Part shown: positions 1 to 5,890 of the stretch, one piece after another
Position numbering within the stretch: the first letter of the stretch is position 1
Layout of the letters: each line of letters opens with the position of its first letter
Assembly: GCA_964568815.1 (NCBI GenBank)
Contig: CAZMRY010000083.1
Coordinates: 1 to 5,942, forward strand
Source: RGIG8700 sp964568815
GTDB taxonomy: Bacteria; Bacillota; Clostridia; RGIG6154
Length of the DNA stretch: 5,942 bases
Reading direction: 5' to 3'
The notes under the pieces: model-generated
What the model saw: only the letters and a program-made list of their open reading frames with translations
What the model was told of the DNA's origin: nothing
Database searches by the model: none
Position numbers and translations under genes: made by a program

Positions 1-2
1 AA

Positions 3-362
3 GCCTTTGCAAAAGAACACGGATATACTTTTGTGAACATTGGAAGTGATTATTCAATACCTATCAACAATTCAACCACAACATCAGCAACAATTCTCGC
101 AAATGAATATTACTCATTCACAGATATATCATCTCTTACAGTTACACTTGACACTGCATCAACAACAAAGCTTGATGAATTTATGTTCTCTTTTGAAACT
201 CCAGAGGATATATCAGCATTTTCATTTGGCGTACTTACTGATGAAGCTGTTGAGATTAAATGGATTAAAGAACCCAAACTTAAACCCGATTACATCTATG
301 AAGTATCAGTTGTAAATGGTGTAGGTGTAATTGCAGGAACAGCAAAGGAGGTAACTGAATAA
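3..362 (+). CDS. Phage tail / receptor-binding protein, C-terminal part (5' end outside window)
   Basis: The reading frame is open to the left edge of the window (it reads AFAKEHGYTFVNIGSDY before continuing), so this is the 3' part of a longer gene. A GTG at 33 is in frame but lies inside the coding sequence and has no ribosome binding site, so I do not take it as the start. The visible 120 residues form a beta-rich pattern with a Ser/Thr-rich stretch, the segment NEYYSFTDISSLTVTLDTAS, then DEFMFSFETPEDISAFSF, a WIKEP turn and a YEVSVVNGVGVIAG ending. The order 'YY-F-SSLTVTL', 'EFMFSF', 'YEVSVVNGVGVI' resembles a C-terminal module I associate with tail and baseplate proteins of Firmicutes phages; this is from memory of the family pattern, not a search. 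It probably sits at the host-contacting end of the virion. Its last codons (KEVTE) carry the AAAGGAGGT ribosome binding site of the next gene. Confidence 0.75.
   Translation, partial: AFAKEHGYTFVNIGSDYSIPINNSTTTSATILANEYYSFTDISSLTVTLDTASTTKLDEFMFSFETPEDISAFSFGVLTDEAVEIKWIKEPKLKPDYIYEVSVVNGVGVIAGTAKEVTE
344..352 (+). promoter_or_regulatory. Ribosome binding site AAAGGAGGT embedded in the upstream gene
   Basis: A near-perfect complement of the 16S rRNA 3' end lies nine bases before the ATG at 362 and inside the last codons of the preceding tail gene, whose stop codon overlaps that ATG by one base (TAATG). This fixes the start of the 106-residue gene and predicts translational coupling. Confidence 0.85.
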
Positions 363-682
363 TGTTAATTAAAGAAATTAATGGTCAGTTTATATTTGCT
401 GACAATACAAAACCTTTAAGATACCAAAAGTATATTGATAAAGAAATCAAGAAAAAAGACGAAGAGGGAAACGAATACGCAGAAACAATTCAGGAATTAA
501 AGAATGTTGTTGTATTTAATCCTCAACCCGAACACTTTCTTGAAGCAGGCTATAAAGAATTTGTTGAAGTAGAAATGCCCGAAACAGAACCTAATCAGTA
601 TGTAGAAACAACATATGAACTTAAAAATGATAAATACTATGAAGTTCATACAGTTGTTGATATGCCAGAGGTGATAGAATGA
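362..682 (+). CDS. Small acidic phage virion-associated hypothetical protein (106 aa)
   Basis: I do not recognise a named family. The protein is short, highly charged and lacks a signal peptide, membrane segment or cysteine cluster. It opens with MLIKEINGQFIFADN, a short beta-hairpin-like start. It contains an imperfect internal duplication: EYAETIQELKN at residues 38-48 matches QYVETTYELKN at 79-89 in 7 of 11 positions, and EVEMPE (69-74) is echoed by VVDMPE (98-103). The 'EAGYKEFVEVEMPE' section recalls small proteins often found between tail-fibre and lysis genes of Firmicutes phages, so a tail accessory, chaperone or spacer role is possible but is inference from position. The start is fixed by AAAGGAGGT nine bases upstream; the end overlaps the next gene by four bases (ATGA). 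All neighbours are on the same strand and presumably the same late transcript. Confidence 0.8.
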   Translation: MLIKEINGQFIFADNTKPLRYQKYIDKEIKKKDEEGNEYAETIQELKNVVVFNPQPEHFLEAGYKEFVEVEMPETEPNQYVETTYELKNDKYYEVHTVVDMPEVIE

Positions 683-1764
683 GCAGTTACAGAAGAAGAT
701 TAATGCTTGCAAATCAGATGGAAGATAATCTTTATTTATATGGAAACTCGGTGCAGGATGGAACTCCTACGCCGGATGCTCCTATAGAGATTATGAGCGT
801 TGAGAATCCGACTATTAAAGTGACAGGTAATAATTTATTTAATAATGATTTTTCTTTAATTAAGAAACTTGATTTTCTCAACACAGATAATGTGGAAAGA
901 AGTCATTATGGATATGAAATTATATTACCTATTGGTACATATACGATTAAGGCATATCAAAAGTCGAATTTTGAAGCTCCTGTATATATTTACGGGCATC
1001 TTGTTGATGCAAATTATATTTCCAAACAAGCTCTTAATACTGTTGTTAACGCAGAATTTAGAACTGTTACTTTTACTGTTGAAAACGGAGATAAATTACT
1101 GATTTTTGATGGTTATAATGCTAATAGTGGTAATAGTGCTCACGCAGAAAGCTTTTTTTCAACCGTGGATATTCAACTCAATATTGGAGAAACAGCATTG
1201 ACCGAATATGAACCCTACGAAGAAGAAGTTATAGAGGCTGAAGGCTACACATTAAGGGGCATAGGCGATTATAAAGACCGAATTTATACAAAAGACGGTA
1301 AGGTGTGGTTCGAGCAGAGGTCAGGATATTATAAAACCTCTTTGGGTCAAAAAGTATATACTAATCAAGAGACATCAATAGGCATACAACTTTACGCAAA
1401 TAATATTGTTAGTGAAGAATATAAAGGTCTCGGTCGTGTTGCGACAGAGGAAGAAGGAAATCCAGGATTAGCAACTCATTTTGTTTATAGTGAGAGAGCA
1501 TACTCTGGCTGGGGGCAAACTGATAGCATTATTATAATGGGAGCCAGACTATGGCTTTTATCCGATAATTTTGCAACCGAGAGTGAAGGACAGGCGTGGT
1601 TTAATGAGAATCAAGTAGAAGTTATTTATCCCCTGCTAAATTCTATAGTAACAGAAATAACAGGCTCACTTGCAGAAAAGATACTTGCAATAGATAAAAG
1701 TAAAAATATTACGATATACTCTGATAATGGGGTATATGGAGATACAGAGGTGATTGAGGAATGA
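679..1764 (+). CDS. Phage tail-fibre / baseplate adhesin-like protein (361 aa)
   Basis: This is a probable receptor-binding or tail-tip structural protein. The N-terminus MSSYRRRLMLANQ is basic and is followed by YGNSVQDGTPTPDAPIEI (residues 21-38), a 'QDGTPTPDxPIEI' signature I know from many Firmicutes phage tail and baseplate proteins. Residues about 50-180 look like a beta-sandwich, possibly carbohydrate-binding (GTYTIKAYQ, TVTFTVENGDKLLIFDG), closing with 'GETALTEYEPYEEE', where this type of module normally ends. Residues about 190-361 include 'LRGIGDYKDRIYTKDGKVW', a 'VEVIYPLLNSIVTEITG' strand and a final 'LAEKILAIDKSKNITIYSDNG', again typical of these proteins. There is no enzyme motif. 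The start ATG overlaps the previous stop (ATGA), with AGAGGTGAT just upstream. The last codons hold the AGAGGTGA site for the amidase gene. The carbohydrate-binding role is inferred; virion location is more secure. Confidence 0.82.
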   Translation: MSSYRRRLMLANQMEDNLYLYGNSVQDGTPTPDAPIEIMSVENPTIKVTGNNLFNNDFSLIKKLDFLNTDNVERSHYGYEIILPIGTYTIKAYQKSNFEAPVYIYGHLVDANYISKQALNTVVNAEFRTVTFTVENGDKLLIFDGYNANSGNSAHAESFFSTVDIQLNIGETALTEYEPYEEEVIEAEGYTLRGIGDYKDRIYTKDGKVWFEQRSGYYKTSLGQKVYTNQETSIGIQLYANNIVSEEYKGLGRVATEEEGNPGLATHFVYSERAYSGWGQTDSIIIMGARLWLLSDNFATESEGQAWFNENQVEVIYPLLNSIVTEITGSLAEKILAIDKSKNITIYSDNGVYGDTEVIEE

Positions 1765-2516
1765 AGATATGTATAGATGCAGGGCACAACTTTTCAAGCT
1801 ATGATACAGGTGCAACGGGGAACGGCTTAAGGGAACAGGATATTACTTTCGGTATTGCCTCTAAGCTTAAGCCTATGCTTGAAGGTGCAGGGATTGAAGT
1901 GTTAATGACAAGAACATACCTTGCACAGAATTTAGGCTTGAACTCTGATGATAGTCTTAAAGAAAGATGCGATATTGCAAACGAAGGCAAGTGTGACTTG
2001 TTTATAAGCATACATTGCAATTCACATACCAACGCATCATCAAACGGAACAGAGGTTCTTGTATATAAATTCGGCGGTGAGGCTGAAAAGCTTGCAAAGA
2101 AAGTACAGGCAAAGCTGATTGAAACCTTTAATACATCTGACAGAGGTGTTAAGGAATACAACGCAAAGGTATTAAGAAGTACAGATATGCCTGCAATACT
2201 TGTTGAGACGGCTTTTATATCAAATACAGCAAATGCAGAGCTTTTAAAGGACAAGCAGAATGAATTTGCGAAAGCTATTTTTGGGGGTGTATGCGATTAT
2301 CTCGGCTTAACTGCAACACAAACTGAAGAAGTAAAAGAAACTGTCACACAACCAAAAATTGAAAGCGGTAATGATATTGATTATGTATTAAAAGCAAAGT
2401 ATGGCATCACATTTGACACTCTCGAAGGTGAAAAAGCTTTTATAAAAGAGCTTGACGAAGCAAGAGAAAAAGACAGTAAGCTCTATTGGGTTTATTACAA
2501 ATTAGTCAATTCGTAA
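1761..2516 (+). CDS. N-acetylmuramoyl-L-alanine amidase (Amidase_3 family), phage endolysin
   Basis: This zinc amidase cleaves the bond between N-acetylmuramic acid and L-alanine in peptidoglycan; in this setting it releases progeny phage. The Amidase_3 core spans residues about 1-183. The zinc ligands are visible as H9 (CIDAGHN), E25 (LREQD) and H85 (FISIHCNSH), and the catalytic glutamate as E149 (ILVETAFISN). The protein begins directly with the catalytic domain and has no signal peptide, so it should need the holin to reach the wall. A Thr/Glu/Lys-rich linker (about 184-205) leads to a short C-terminal region (about 206-251, DIDYVLKAKYGITFDTLEGEKAF to the end), which I do not recognise; it is not an obvious LysM, SH3 or choline-binding repeat and may be a small wall-binding module. 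The ATG overlaps the preceding stop by four bases and is served by AGAGGTGA at 1746-1753. The holin lies 20 bp downstream. A host sporulation-type amidase is less likely given the neighbours. Confidence 0.93.
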   Translation: MKICIDAGHNFSSYDTGATGNGLREQDITFGIASKLKPMLEGAGIEVLMTRTYLAQNLGLNSDDSLKERCDIANEGKCDLFISIHCNSHTNASSNGTEVLVYKFGGEAEKLAKKVQAKLIETFNTSDRGVKEYNAKVLRSTDMPAILVETAFISNTANAELLKDKQNEFAKAIFGGVCDYLGLTATQTEEVKETVTQPKIESGNDIDYVLKAKYGITFDTLEGEKAFIKELDEAREKDSKLYWVYYKLVNS

Positions 2517-2536
2517 TGCATTGAAAGGAGAAGAAT

Positions 2537-2932
2537 ATGAAATATATTTTAATGGGAATTAAAGGAGGAGCAGGAGCGGTTATGAGTGTTATCGGTTATT
2601 TATTCGGCGGTTTTGATATTATGTTTCAGGTACTGCTCTTTTGCATAATAGCAGATTACATAACAGGGCTTATGTCTGCATTTTATCTTGGTAAGCTTAA
2701 TTCAAGGGTAGGCTTCAAGGGAATACTCAAAAAGCTTGCAATGCTTATGGTTGTAGCTCTTGCGGTTGAAATCGGCAGAGTAACAGGTATGGATGCAATA
2801 AGAGGTCTTATAATGGGATTTTACATAGCAAACGAAGGTATATCAATCCTTGAAAATGTGGGCAGAATGGATGTGCCGTATTTGTCAAAGCTTAAGGACA
2901 TTTTAGAACAATTAAAAGATACAAAAAAATAA
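2537..2932 (+). CDS. Phage holin, TcdE/UtxA-type (phage holin family 4)
   Basis: This small membrane protein forms the timed lesion that lets the endolysin reach the cell wall. At 131 residues it has the usual length for the family. Hydrophobic segments lie at roughly residues 12-24, 27-48, 66-84 and 87-105, followed by a charged tail (SKLKDILEQLKDTKK). Family-typical positions are present: the D40-Y-I-T-G44 motif in a membrane segment, the KLNSRVGFKGILKK loop (53-66), and FYIANEGISILEN (95-107) near the last hydrophobic segment. The start is fixed by AAAGGAG at 2524-2530, six bases before the ATG. The gene follows the amidase, the reverse of the commonest holin-endolysin order. It is the last gene before the terminator at 2986-3022. 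Related holins in clostridia also serve toxin export, but no toxin gene is visible here. Confidence 0.93.
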   Translation: MKYILMGIKGGAGAVMSVIGYLFGGFDIMFQVLLFCIIADYITGLMSAFYLGKLNSRVGFKGILKKLAMLMVVALAVEIGRVTGMDAIRGLIMGFYIANEGISILENVGRMDVPYLSKLKDILEQLKDTKK

Positions 2933-2934
2933 CT

Positions 2935-2958
2935 TGTGCAATAGACTGTGCAATAGAC
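2935..2958 (+). repeat. Perfect tandem duplication of a 12-bp unit (TGTGCAATAGAC x2)
   Basis: Two identical 12-bp copies, 2935-2946 and 2947-2958, lie head to tail starting two bases after the holin stop codon and ahead of the terminator. The unit is not an obvious protein-coding repeat or a known operator. It may be replication slippage or a trace of the phage end region. Confidence 0.85.
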
Positions 2959-2985
2959 AAAAAATAATGTAATTAAACGATTTAT

Positions 2986-3022
2986 AAAAAACCTCGCAAG
3001 CCTTATACTTGCGAGGTTTTTT
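2986..3022. terminator. Bidirectional intrinsic terminator between the lysis genes and tRNA-Lys
   Basis: The arms 2986-3000 and 3008-3022 are perfect 15-bp inverted repeats (AAAAAACCTCGCAAG and its complement) around a 7-base loop. The GC-rich inner stem is flanked by six A on the left and six T on the right, so it has a U-run in both directions. On the + strand it ends the tail/lysis transcript 54 bases after the holin stop. On the - strand it starts four bases after the CCA end of tRNA-Lys and serves as its terminator. Confidence 0.95.
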
Positions 3023-3025
3023 CGT

Positions 3026-3101
3026 TGGTACACCATCAGGGACTCGAACCCTGGACACCCTGATTAAGAGTCAGGTGCTCTACCAGCTGAGCTAATGGTG
3101 C
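3026..3101 (-). tRNA. tRNA-Lys (anticodon CUU), CCA encoded
   Basis: Read on the - strand this is a complete 76-base cloverleaf. The acceptor stem is GCACCAT with ATGGTGT (one G-U pair at the first position), followed by discriminator A and an encoded CCA. The D arm is GCTC-AGCTGGTAGA-GAGC. The anticodon arm is CCTGA-CTCTTAA-TCAGG, with anticodon CTT at 3068-3066 in a standard loop (C32, T33, A37). There is a five-base variable loop, and the T arm is CAGGG-TTCGAGT-CCCTG. It reads the lysine codon AAG. Most bacteria of this type also have a UUU tRNA-Lys able to read AAG, so this copy may be partly redundant; that is inference. It has its own promoter upstream and the terminator directly after CCA. 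Its 3' end faces the phage lysis genes, as expected of a tRNA used for integration. Confidence 0.97.
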
Positions 3102-3129
3102 ATAGCTGAGTTATTCTCAACAGATATAA

Positions 3130-3158
3130 ATTATAACACACAAAAGTTTATTTGTAAA
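3130..3158 (-). promoter_or_regulatory. Sigma-A promoter of tRNA-Lys
   Basis: On the - strand TTTACA (3158-3153) and a consensus TATAAT (3135-3130) are separated by 17 bases. Transcription should begin near 3123, giving a leader of about 22 bases before the tRNA 5' end at 3101. The stretch around 3159-3182 upstream of the -35 is rich in A and T runs and could act as an UP element, as is common for stable RNA genes. Confidence 0.85.
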
Positions 3159-3238
3159 GAGTTTTTTTAAAAAAAAATGAAATTTTAATCGGTAATTATA
3201 TTCGATTGGGCAATATGTGAAGTTATGACCTGTTTTCT

Positions 3239-3277
3239 AAAGGTGCTGTTTAAAACCGAGTTTTAAACAGCACCTTT
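3239..3277. terminator. 18-bp hairpin ending the beta-helix/galM operon
   Basis: Arms 3239-3256 and 3260-3277 pair perfectly over 18 bp (AAAGGTGCTGTTTAAAAC and its complement) around a 3-base loop. On the - strand it begins three bases after the galM stop codon, so it should end that transcript. The T tract after it in that direction is short (TTT then AGAAAA). On the + strand the trailing TTTGTTTT is better, so it could also stop read-through from the left. The stem is long enough to protect the mRNA 3' end even if termination is incomplete. Confidence 0.85.
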
Positions 3278-3280
3278 GTT

Positions 3281-4306
3281 TTATATGAACTTATATGCAG
3301 TTGTTGTGTCGTATTTCTCGCCTTTTTTCAGGAATACACCAGGGAAGTGAGAAAACTTCGTACTGTTAGGGAATGCCTGAGTTTCAAAGCAAATTCCACC
3401 GTGCAGACTGTAAACTGCACCGTCTTTGCATACTCTTCCCTCCTGTATCATATTTCCTGAATATACCTGTATTCCCTTTTGGTCTGTGTAAATTTCCATA
3501 GCAATACCGGTTTTATCTCCTTTGAAGCTGCCAACCTTTCTGTAGCCACCTCCATTAAGAGCAAAGTTGTGGTCAAAACCACCAAACTTTTTAATCTGCT
3601 CGTGCTGTGATTTAAATCTTTCACCCATTAAATCATCTGTCGAAAAATCAAATGGTGTGTTTTTAACACTTAACACTTCCCCTGTTGGGATACATTCATC
3701 TGTGTTAGGTGTATAAAAATCACTGTCAAGCCAGAGTGAGTGTCCGTCAATAGCTCCTGATGCGTGACCGTTAAGGTTGAAATACGCATGATTTGTCATA
3801 TTAAGGACAGTATCAGCATCACTTTCACCTAAATAGTGAATTTTAATGCTGTTATCATTTGTAAGAGTATATGTAACCTTTACATCAACTGTACCTGGGA
3901 AACCTTCTTCTCCGTCAGGGCTTGTGATTGTTAAAATGAGTGATGGTTCGTCTCCATCAACAGCCTCTGCATTCCATATTTTTTTATCAAATCCTGCTTT
4001 TCCACCGTGAAGATTGTTTTTACCGTCATTATTATAAAGCTTATATTCTTTTCCGTTCAAGCAGAATTCAGAATTTTCAATACGGTTTGAATTTCTGCCG
4101 ATTAATGCTCCGAAATAACCATTATTATCTAAATATTCTTCAACACTGTCACGACCAAGCATTACATCAACATCTTTATAAACCAATTTTCTGATTATAC
4201 CGCCGTATGTTAATATTTCAGCAGTTAACCCATTCTTATTGGTAAGAGTGTACGCGTAAACCTCCTGTGAATTATATTTACCAAAAACTTTTTTACTTAT
4301 TCCCAT
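3281..4306 (-). CDS. galM: Aldose 1-epimerase (galactose mutarotase)
   Basis: This cytoplasmic enzyme interconverts the alpha and beta anomers of aldoses, classically beta- to alpha-galactose ahead of galactokinase in the Leloir pathway. The 341 residues match the normal family length. Residues expected from characterised GalM proteins are all present: R71 in LIGRNSNR, H100 in NNLHGGKAGFDKK, the general acid H173 in MTNHAYFNLNGH, D245 in FGGFDHNF and the general base E308 in GICFETQAFPNS. No signal peptide is seen. The start ATG has AAAAGGAGA seven bases upstream, which overlaps the stop codon of the preceding gene; the two are separated by 13 bases and must share a transcript. There is no galK or galT in view, so the enzyme may serve whatever sugar the upstream beta-helix protein helps release; some homologues prefer glucose, xylose or arabinose, and sequence alone does not settle this. 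Confidence 0.95.
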   Translation of the reverse strand: MGISKKVFGKYNSQEVYAYTLTNKNGLTAEILTYGGIIRKLVYKDVDVMLGRDSVEEYLDNNGYFGALIGRNSNRIENSEFCLNGKEYKLYNNDGKNNLHGGKAGFDKKIWNAEAVDGDEPSLILTITSPDGEEGFPGTVDVKVTYTLTNDNSIKIHYLGESDADTVLNMTNHAYFNLNGHASGAIDGHSLWLDSDFYTPNTDECIPTGEVLSVKNTPFDFSTDDLMGERFKSQHEQIKKFGGFDHNFALNGGGYRKVGSFKGDKTGIAMEIYTDQKGIQVYSGNMIQEGRVCKDGAVYSLHGGICFETQAFPNSTKFSHFPGVFLKKGEKYDTTTAYKFI

Positions 4307-4312
4307 ATTTAT

Positions 4313-4321
4313 TCTCCTTTT
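4313..4321 (-). promoter_or_regulatory. galM: galM ribosome binding site overlapping the upstream stop codon
   Basis: On the - strand AAAAGGAGA lies at 4321-4313, six bases before the galM ATG (4306-4304). Its first two bases are the last two of the TAA stop (4322-4320) of the beta-helix gene, so termination of the first gene occurs on the initiation site of the second, suggesting coupled translation. Confidence 0.8.
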
Positions 4322-5822
4322 ATTTCAAATAATATACCTTTGCATCTTTTTCGCCCATAACTGTACTGATTTTTTCTTCTGCATCTTCTAAAAATGCAAT
4401 TACCTCCGGTATGCCCTTTTCTTTGCTTCCGTACTGACCCAGAGTCATACCAAATTTCTGCACATATGTATTGTTATACATTTTTGGTAAGTATTCTTCT
4501 TTTTCAGCAACAAGATGTACAAGACGGTAAGCACATCGGTCAAAAATATTATCATGGATAGTATAGTTTTTAGCTGTGTTTTCATAGCTCCAGCCCTTTA
4601 TAAGTGCAGGGGTGTAGGTGTTGTGTCTTTGCTGTCCCCAGCCGTATCCGCCAAAGCGAAGAATGTTACCGTACATTTCAACTCCGTTCATACCGCTGCC
4701 TGTATCACGGGCTCTTTCTTCAAGGAAATATTCTATTGAATATACACAATATTCCATAAGGTTATTGCTGTAGATAATATCATCCATAACAAATTTATCT
4801 CCAACAGTTGTAACCTGATGAGTTGCACCTGCATCATAAACCTGATAAATATAGTTATTGTCAACCACATAGTCTGTGCATCCGCCATAGATTTCAATAC
4901 CGTTACCGTATCTTGTTACTCCTCCGCGTTTCTCAGCAGGGTAGTTTGGATCTGTGCCTGCATAGTTCTGAATACACCCACCTATCCAGCCAATTTCACA
5001 GTTTGTAACATGAAGACCTTTAACATTAGGTGCAAATGCCGAAACTGCAAAGTTTGCATATTTCATACAAAGGTTGTCTACTTTTACATTGTCTATTGAC
5101 CAGACACGAACTATACAAGTTCTTGGAACTGCTTCAATATCTGAAAAAACATCTCCCGGGTTTCCCTCATCACAACGAAGATAAAGCTCACCAAAGCAGG
5201 TTTCGTCAACCTCAGGGATAGGAAAGTCCTCTCCTTTAGAAGGAATTGTTGAAAAATTCCCTTCAAAATACCAGTAAATATCAAGGTCATTTTCAAGTTC
5301 CTTCGCTATATCAAATTCCATGCCCTCTTTAAAACGACAATAGAATTTTCCGTATCTGTAGCTTGGGATATGCTTATATGAATGTTTTTCTCCTCCGTTA
5401 AATACCAAAGTTCCGCAGTCAAGGATTTTTTCGTTTAACTTCCAGATATTTTTTTCTGCATCGTATAAAGTCCATAATGACGAATCTGCAAGATTTTTGT
5501 TCCAACCGTAAAATTTCGGTTTTTCCCCTTCTCCATATGCGCAGTATGTAACACCATTTTGAGAAAGAATTGTACCACGGAAAAGGTCGCCTCTCTTAAA
5601 ACGGACACCGTCACCTGGTAAAAGCTCTGCCTGAGAAACTTTTTCTAAGGTTTTCCATGCTGTTTCAGGTGATTTACCGTCGTTTTCGTCGTTGCCTTCG
5701 TTACTTACAAAATATGTTGTTCCTTTAATTTCAATAGTATCTTCAGCTTCTAAAATTTCTTTTTTGAGTTTTTCAGCCATTTCATCTAACCGGACTAAAA
5801 CTTCTTTTGTTGCTTCTTTCAT
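4320..5822 (-). CDS. Right-handed parallel beta-helix protein, probable intracellular carbohydrate-active enzyme (500 aa)
   Basis: The N-terminus (about 1-30) is a charged helix (MKEATKEVLVRLDEMAEKLK onwards) and not a signal peptide, so the protein is predicted to be cytoplasmic. Residues 36-62 (TYFVSNEGNDENDGKSPETAW, KTLEKV) form the 'yVs.xGnDxndGxspetawkTl' opening known from DUF1565-type and related beta-helix proteins; GDGVRFKRGDLFRG (70-83) continues it. Short helix rungs with N-rich turns follow at about 243-281, 306-333, 347-366, 377-395 and 418-457 (for example GIEIYGGCTDYVVDNNYIYQ, GVEMYGNILRFGG, YTIHDNIFDR). Residues 105-235 contain a beta-rich insertion with many aromatic residues. 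This fold occurs in polysaccharide lyases, epimerases and glycoside hydrolases; E310, D330 and E364 are conspicuous acidic candidates but no catalytic set is assigned. The start has TAAGGTGA at 5836-5829 and a promoter just upstream. Cotranscription with galM supports a role in sugar breakdown. Confidence 0.85.
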   Translation of the reverse strand: MKEATKEVLVRLDEMAEKLKKEILEAEDTIEIKGTTYFVSNEGNDENDGKSPETAWKTLEKVSQAELLPGDGVRFKRGDLFRGTILSQNGVTYCAYGEGEKPKFYGWNKNLADSSLWTLYDAEKNIWKLNEKILDCGTLVFNGGEKHSYKHIPSYRYGKFYCRFKEGMEFDIAKELENDLDIYWYFEGNFSTIPSKGEDFPIPEVDETCFGELYLRCDEGNPGDVFSDIEAVPRTCIVRVWSIDNVKVDNLCMKYANFAVSAFAPNVKGLHVTNCEIGWIGGCIQNYAGTDPNYPAEKRGGVTRYGNGIEIYGGCTDYVVDNNYIYQVYDAGATHQVTTVGDKFVMDDIIYSNNLMEYCVYSIEYFLEERARDTGSGMNGVEMYGNILRFGGYGWGQQRHNTYTPALIKGWSYENTAKNYTIHDNIFDRCAYRLVHLVAEKEEYLPKMYNNTYVQKFGMTLGQYGSKEKGIPEVIAFLEDAEEKISTVMGEKDAKVYYLK

Positions 5823-5854
5823 AATTAATCACCTTATCTGTAAATTTTTCTTAT

Positions 5855-5883
5855 ATTATATAATCTTACATTATATAAATCAA
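5855..5883 (-). promoter_or_regulatory. Sigma-A promoter of the beta-helix/galM operon
   Basis: On the - strand TTGATT (5883-5878) and TATAAT (5860-5855) are 17 bases apart. The predicted start near 5848 leaves a leader of about 26 bases ending in the ribosome binding site TAAGGTGA at 5836-5829. There is no room for a riboswitch or leader attenuator, so control, if any, should act at initiation. Confidence 0.75.
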
Positions 5884-5890
5884 GGTCTTT

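Larger units (their letters stand above)
1..3022 (+). mobile_element. Right (late/lysis) end of a prophage or phage-like element
   Basis: Five consecutive same-strand genes have phage late-region character: two tail/receptor-binding proteins, a small gene lodged between them, an amidase endolysin and a TcdE-family holin. They are packed with 1-4 bp overlaps apart from a 20-bp gap before the holin. The block stops at a strong terminator beside a tRNA gene, after which all genes run on the opposite strand and look chromosomal. The left limit lies outside the window, and the right limit is inferred from the change in gene content, not from a visible attachment repeat. No integrase, capsid or packaging gene is present here, so a complete prophage, a decaying remnant and a phage-tail-like bacteriocin cannot be told apart. 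Confidence 0.8.

Noticed and set aside
33..362. GTG at 33 as the true start of the first gene
   Set aside because: The same frame continues open to the window edge, no ribosome binding site precedes the GTG, and the upstream residues (AFAKEHGYTF) look like normal protein. The gene is partial.
1799..2254. A 151-codon open frame on the - strand opposite the amidase gene
   Set aside because: It lies wholly inside a well-supported amidase gene and its product is a serine-rich sequence without recognisable motifs. It is a shadow frame.
2537..2932. Toxin-export role for the TcdE-like holin
   Set aside because: No toxin gene is in the window and the immediate neighbours are phage tail and endolysin genes, so a plain lysis role fits better.
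2821..3036. A 71-codon - strand frame across the holin 3' end and the terminator
   Set aside because: It would start within the tRNA, pass through the terminator hairpin and end in the holin gene; there is no plausible expression signal.
4515..5296. Several 61-93 codon frames overlapping the beta-helix gene on either strand
   Set aside because: They are shadows of the 500-residue gene: cysteine- or histidine-rich low-quality translations, without ribosome binding sites or operon logic.
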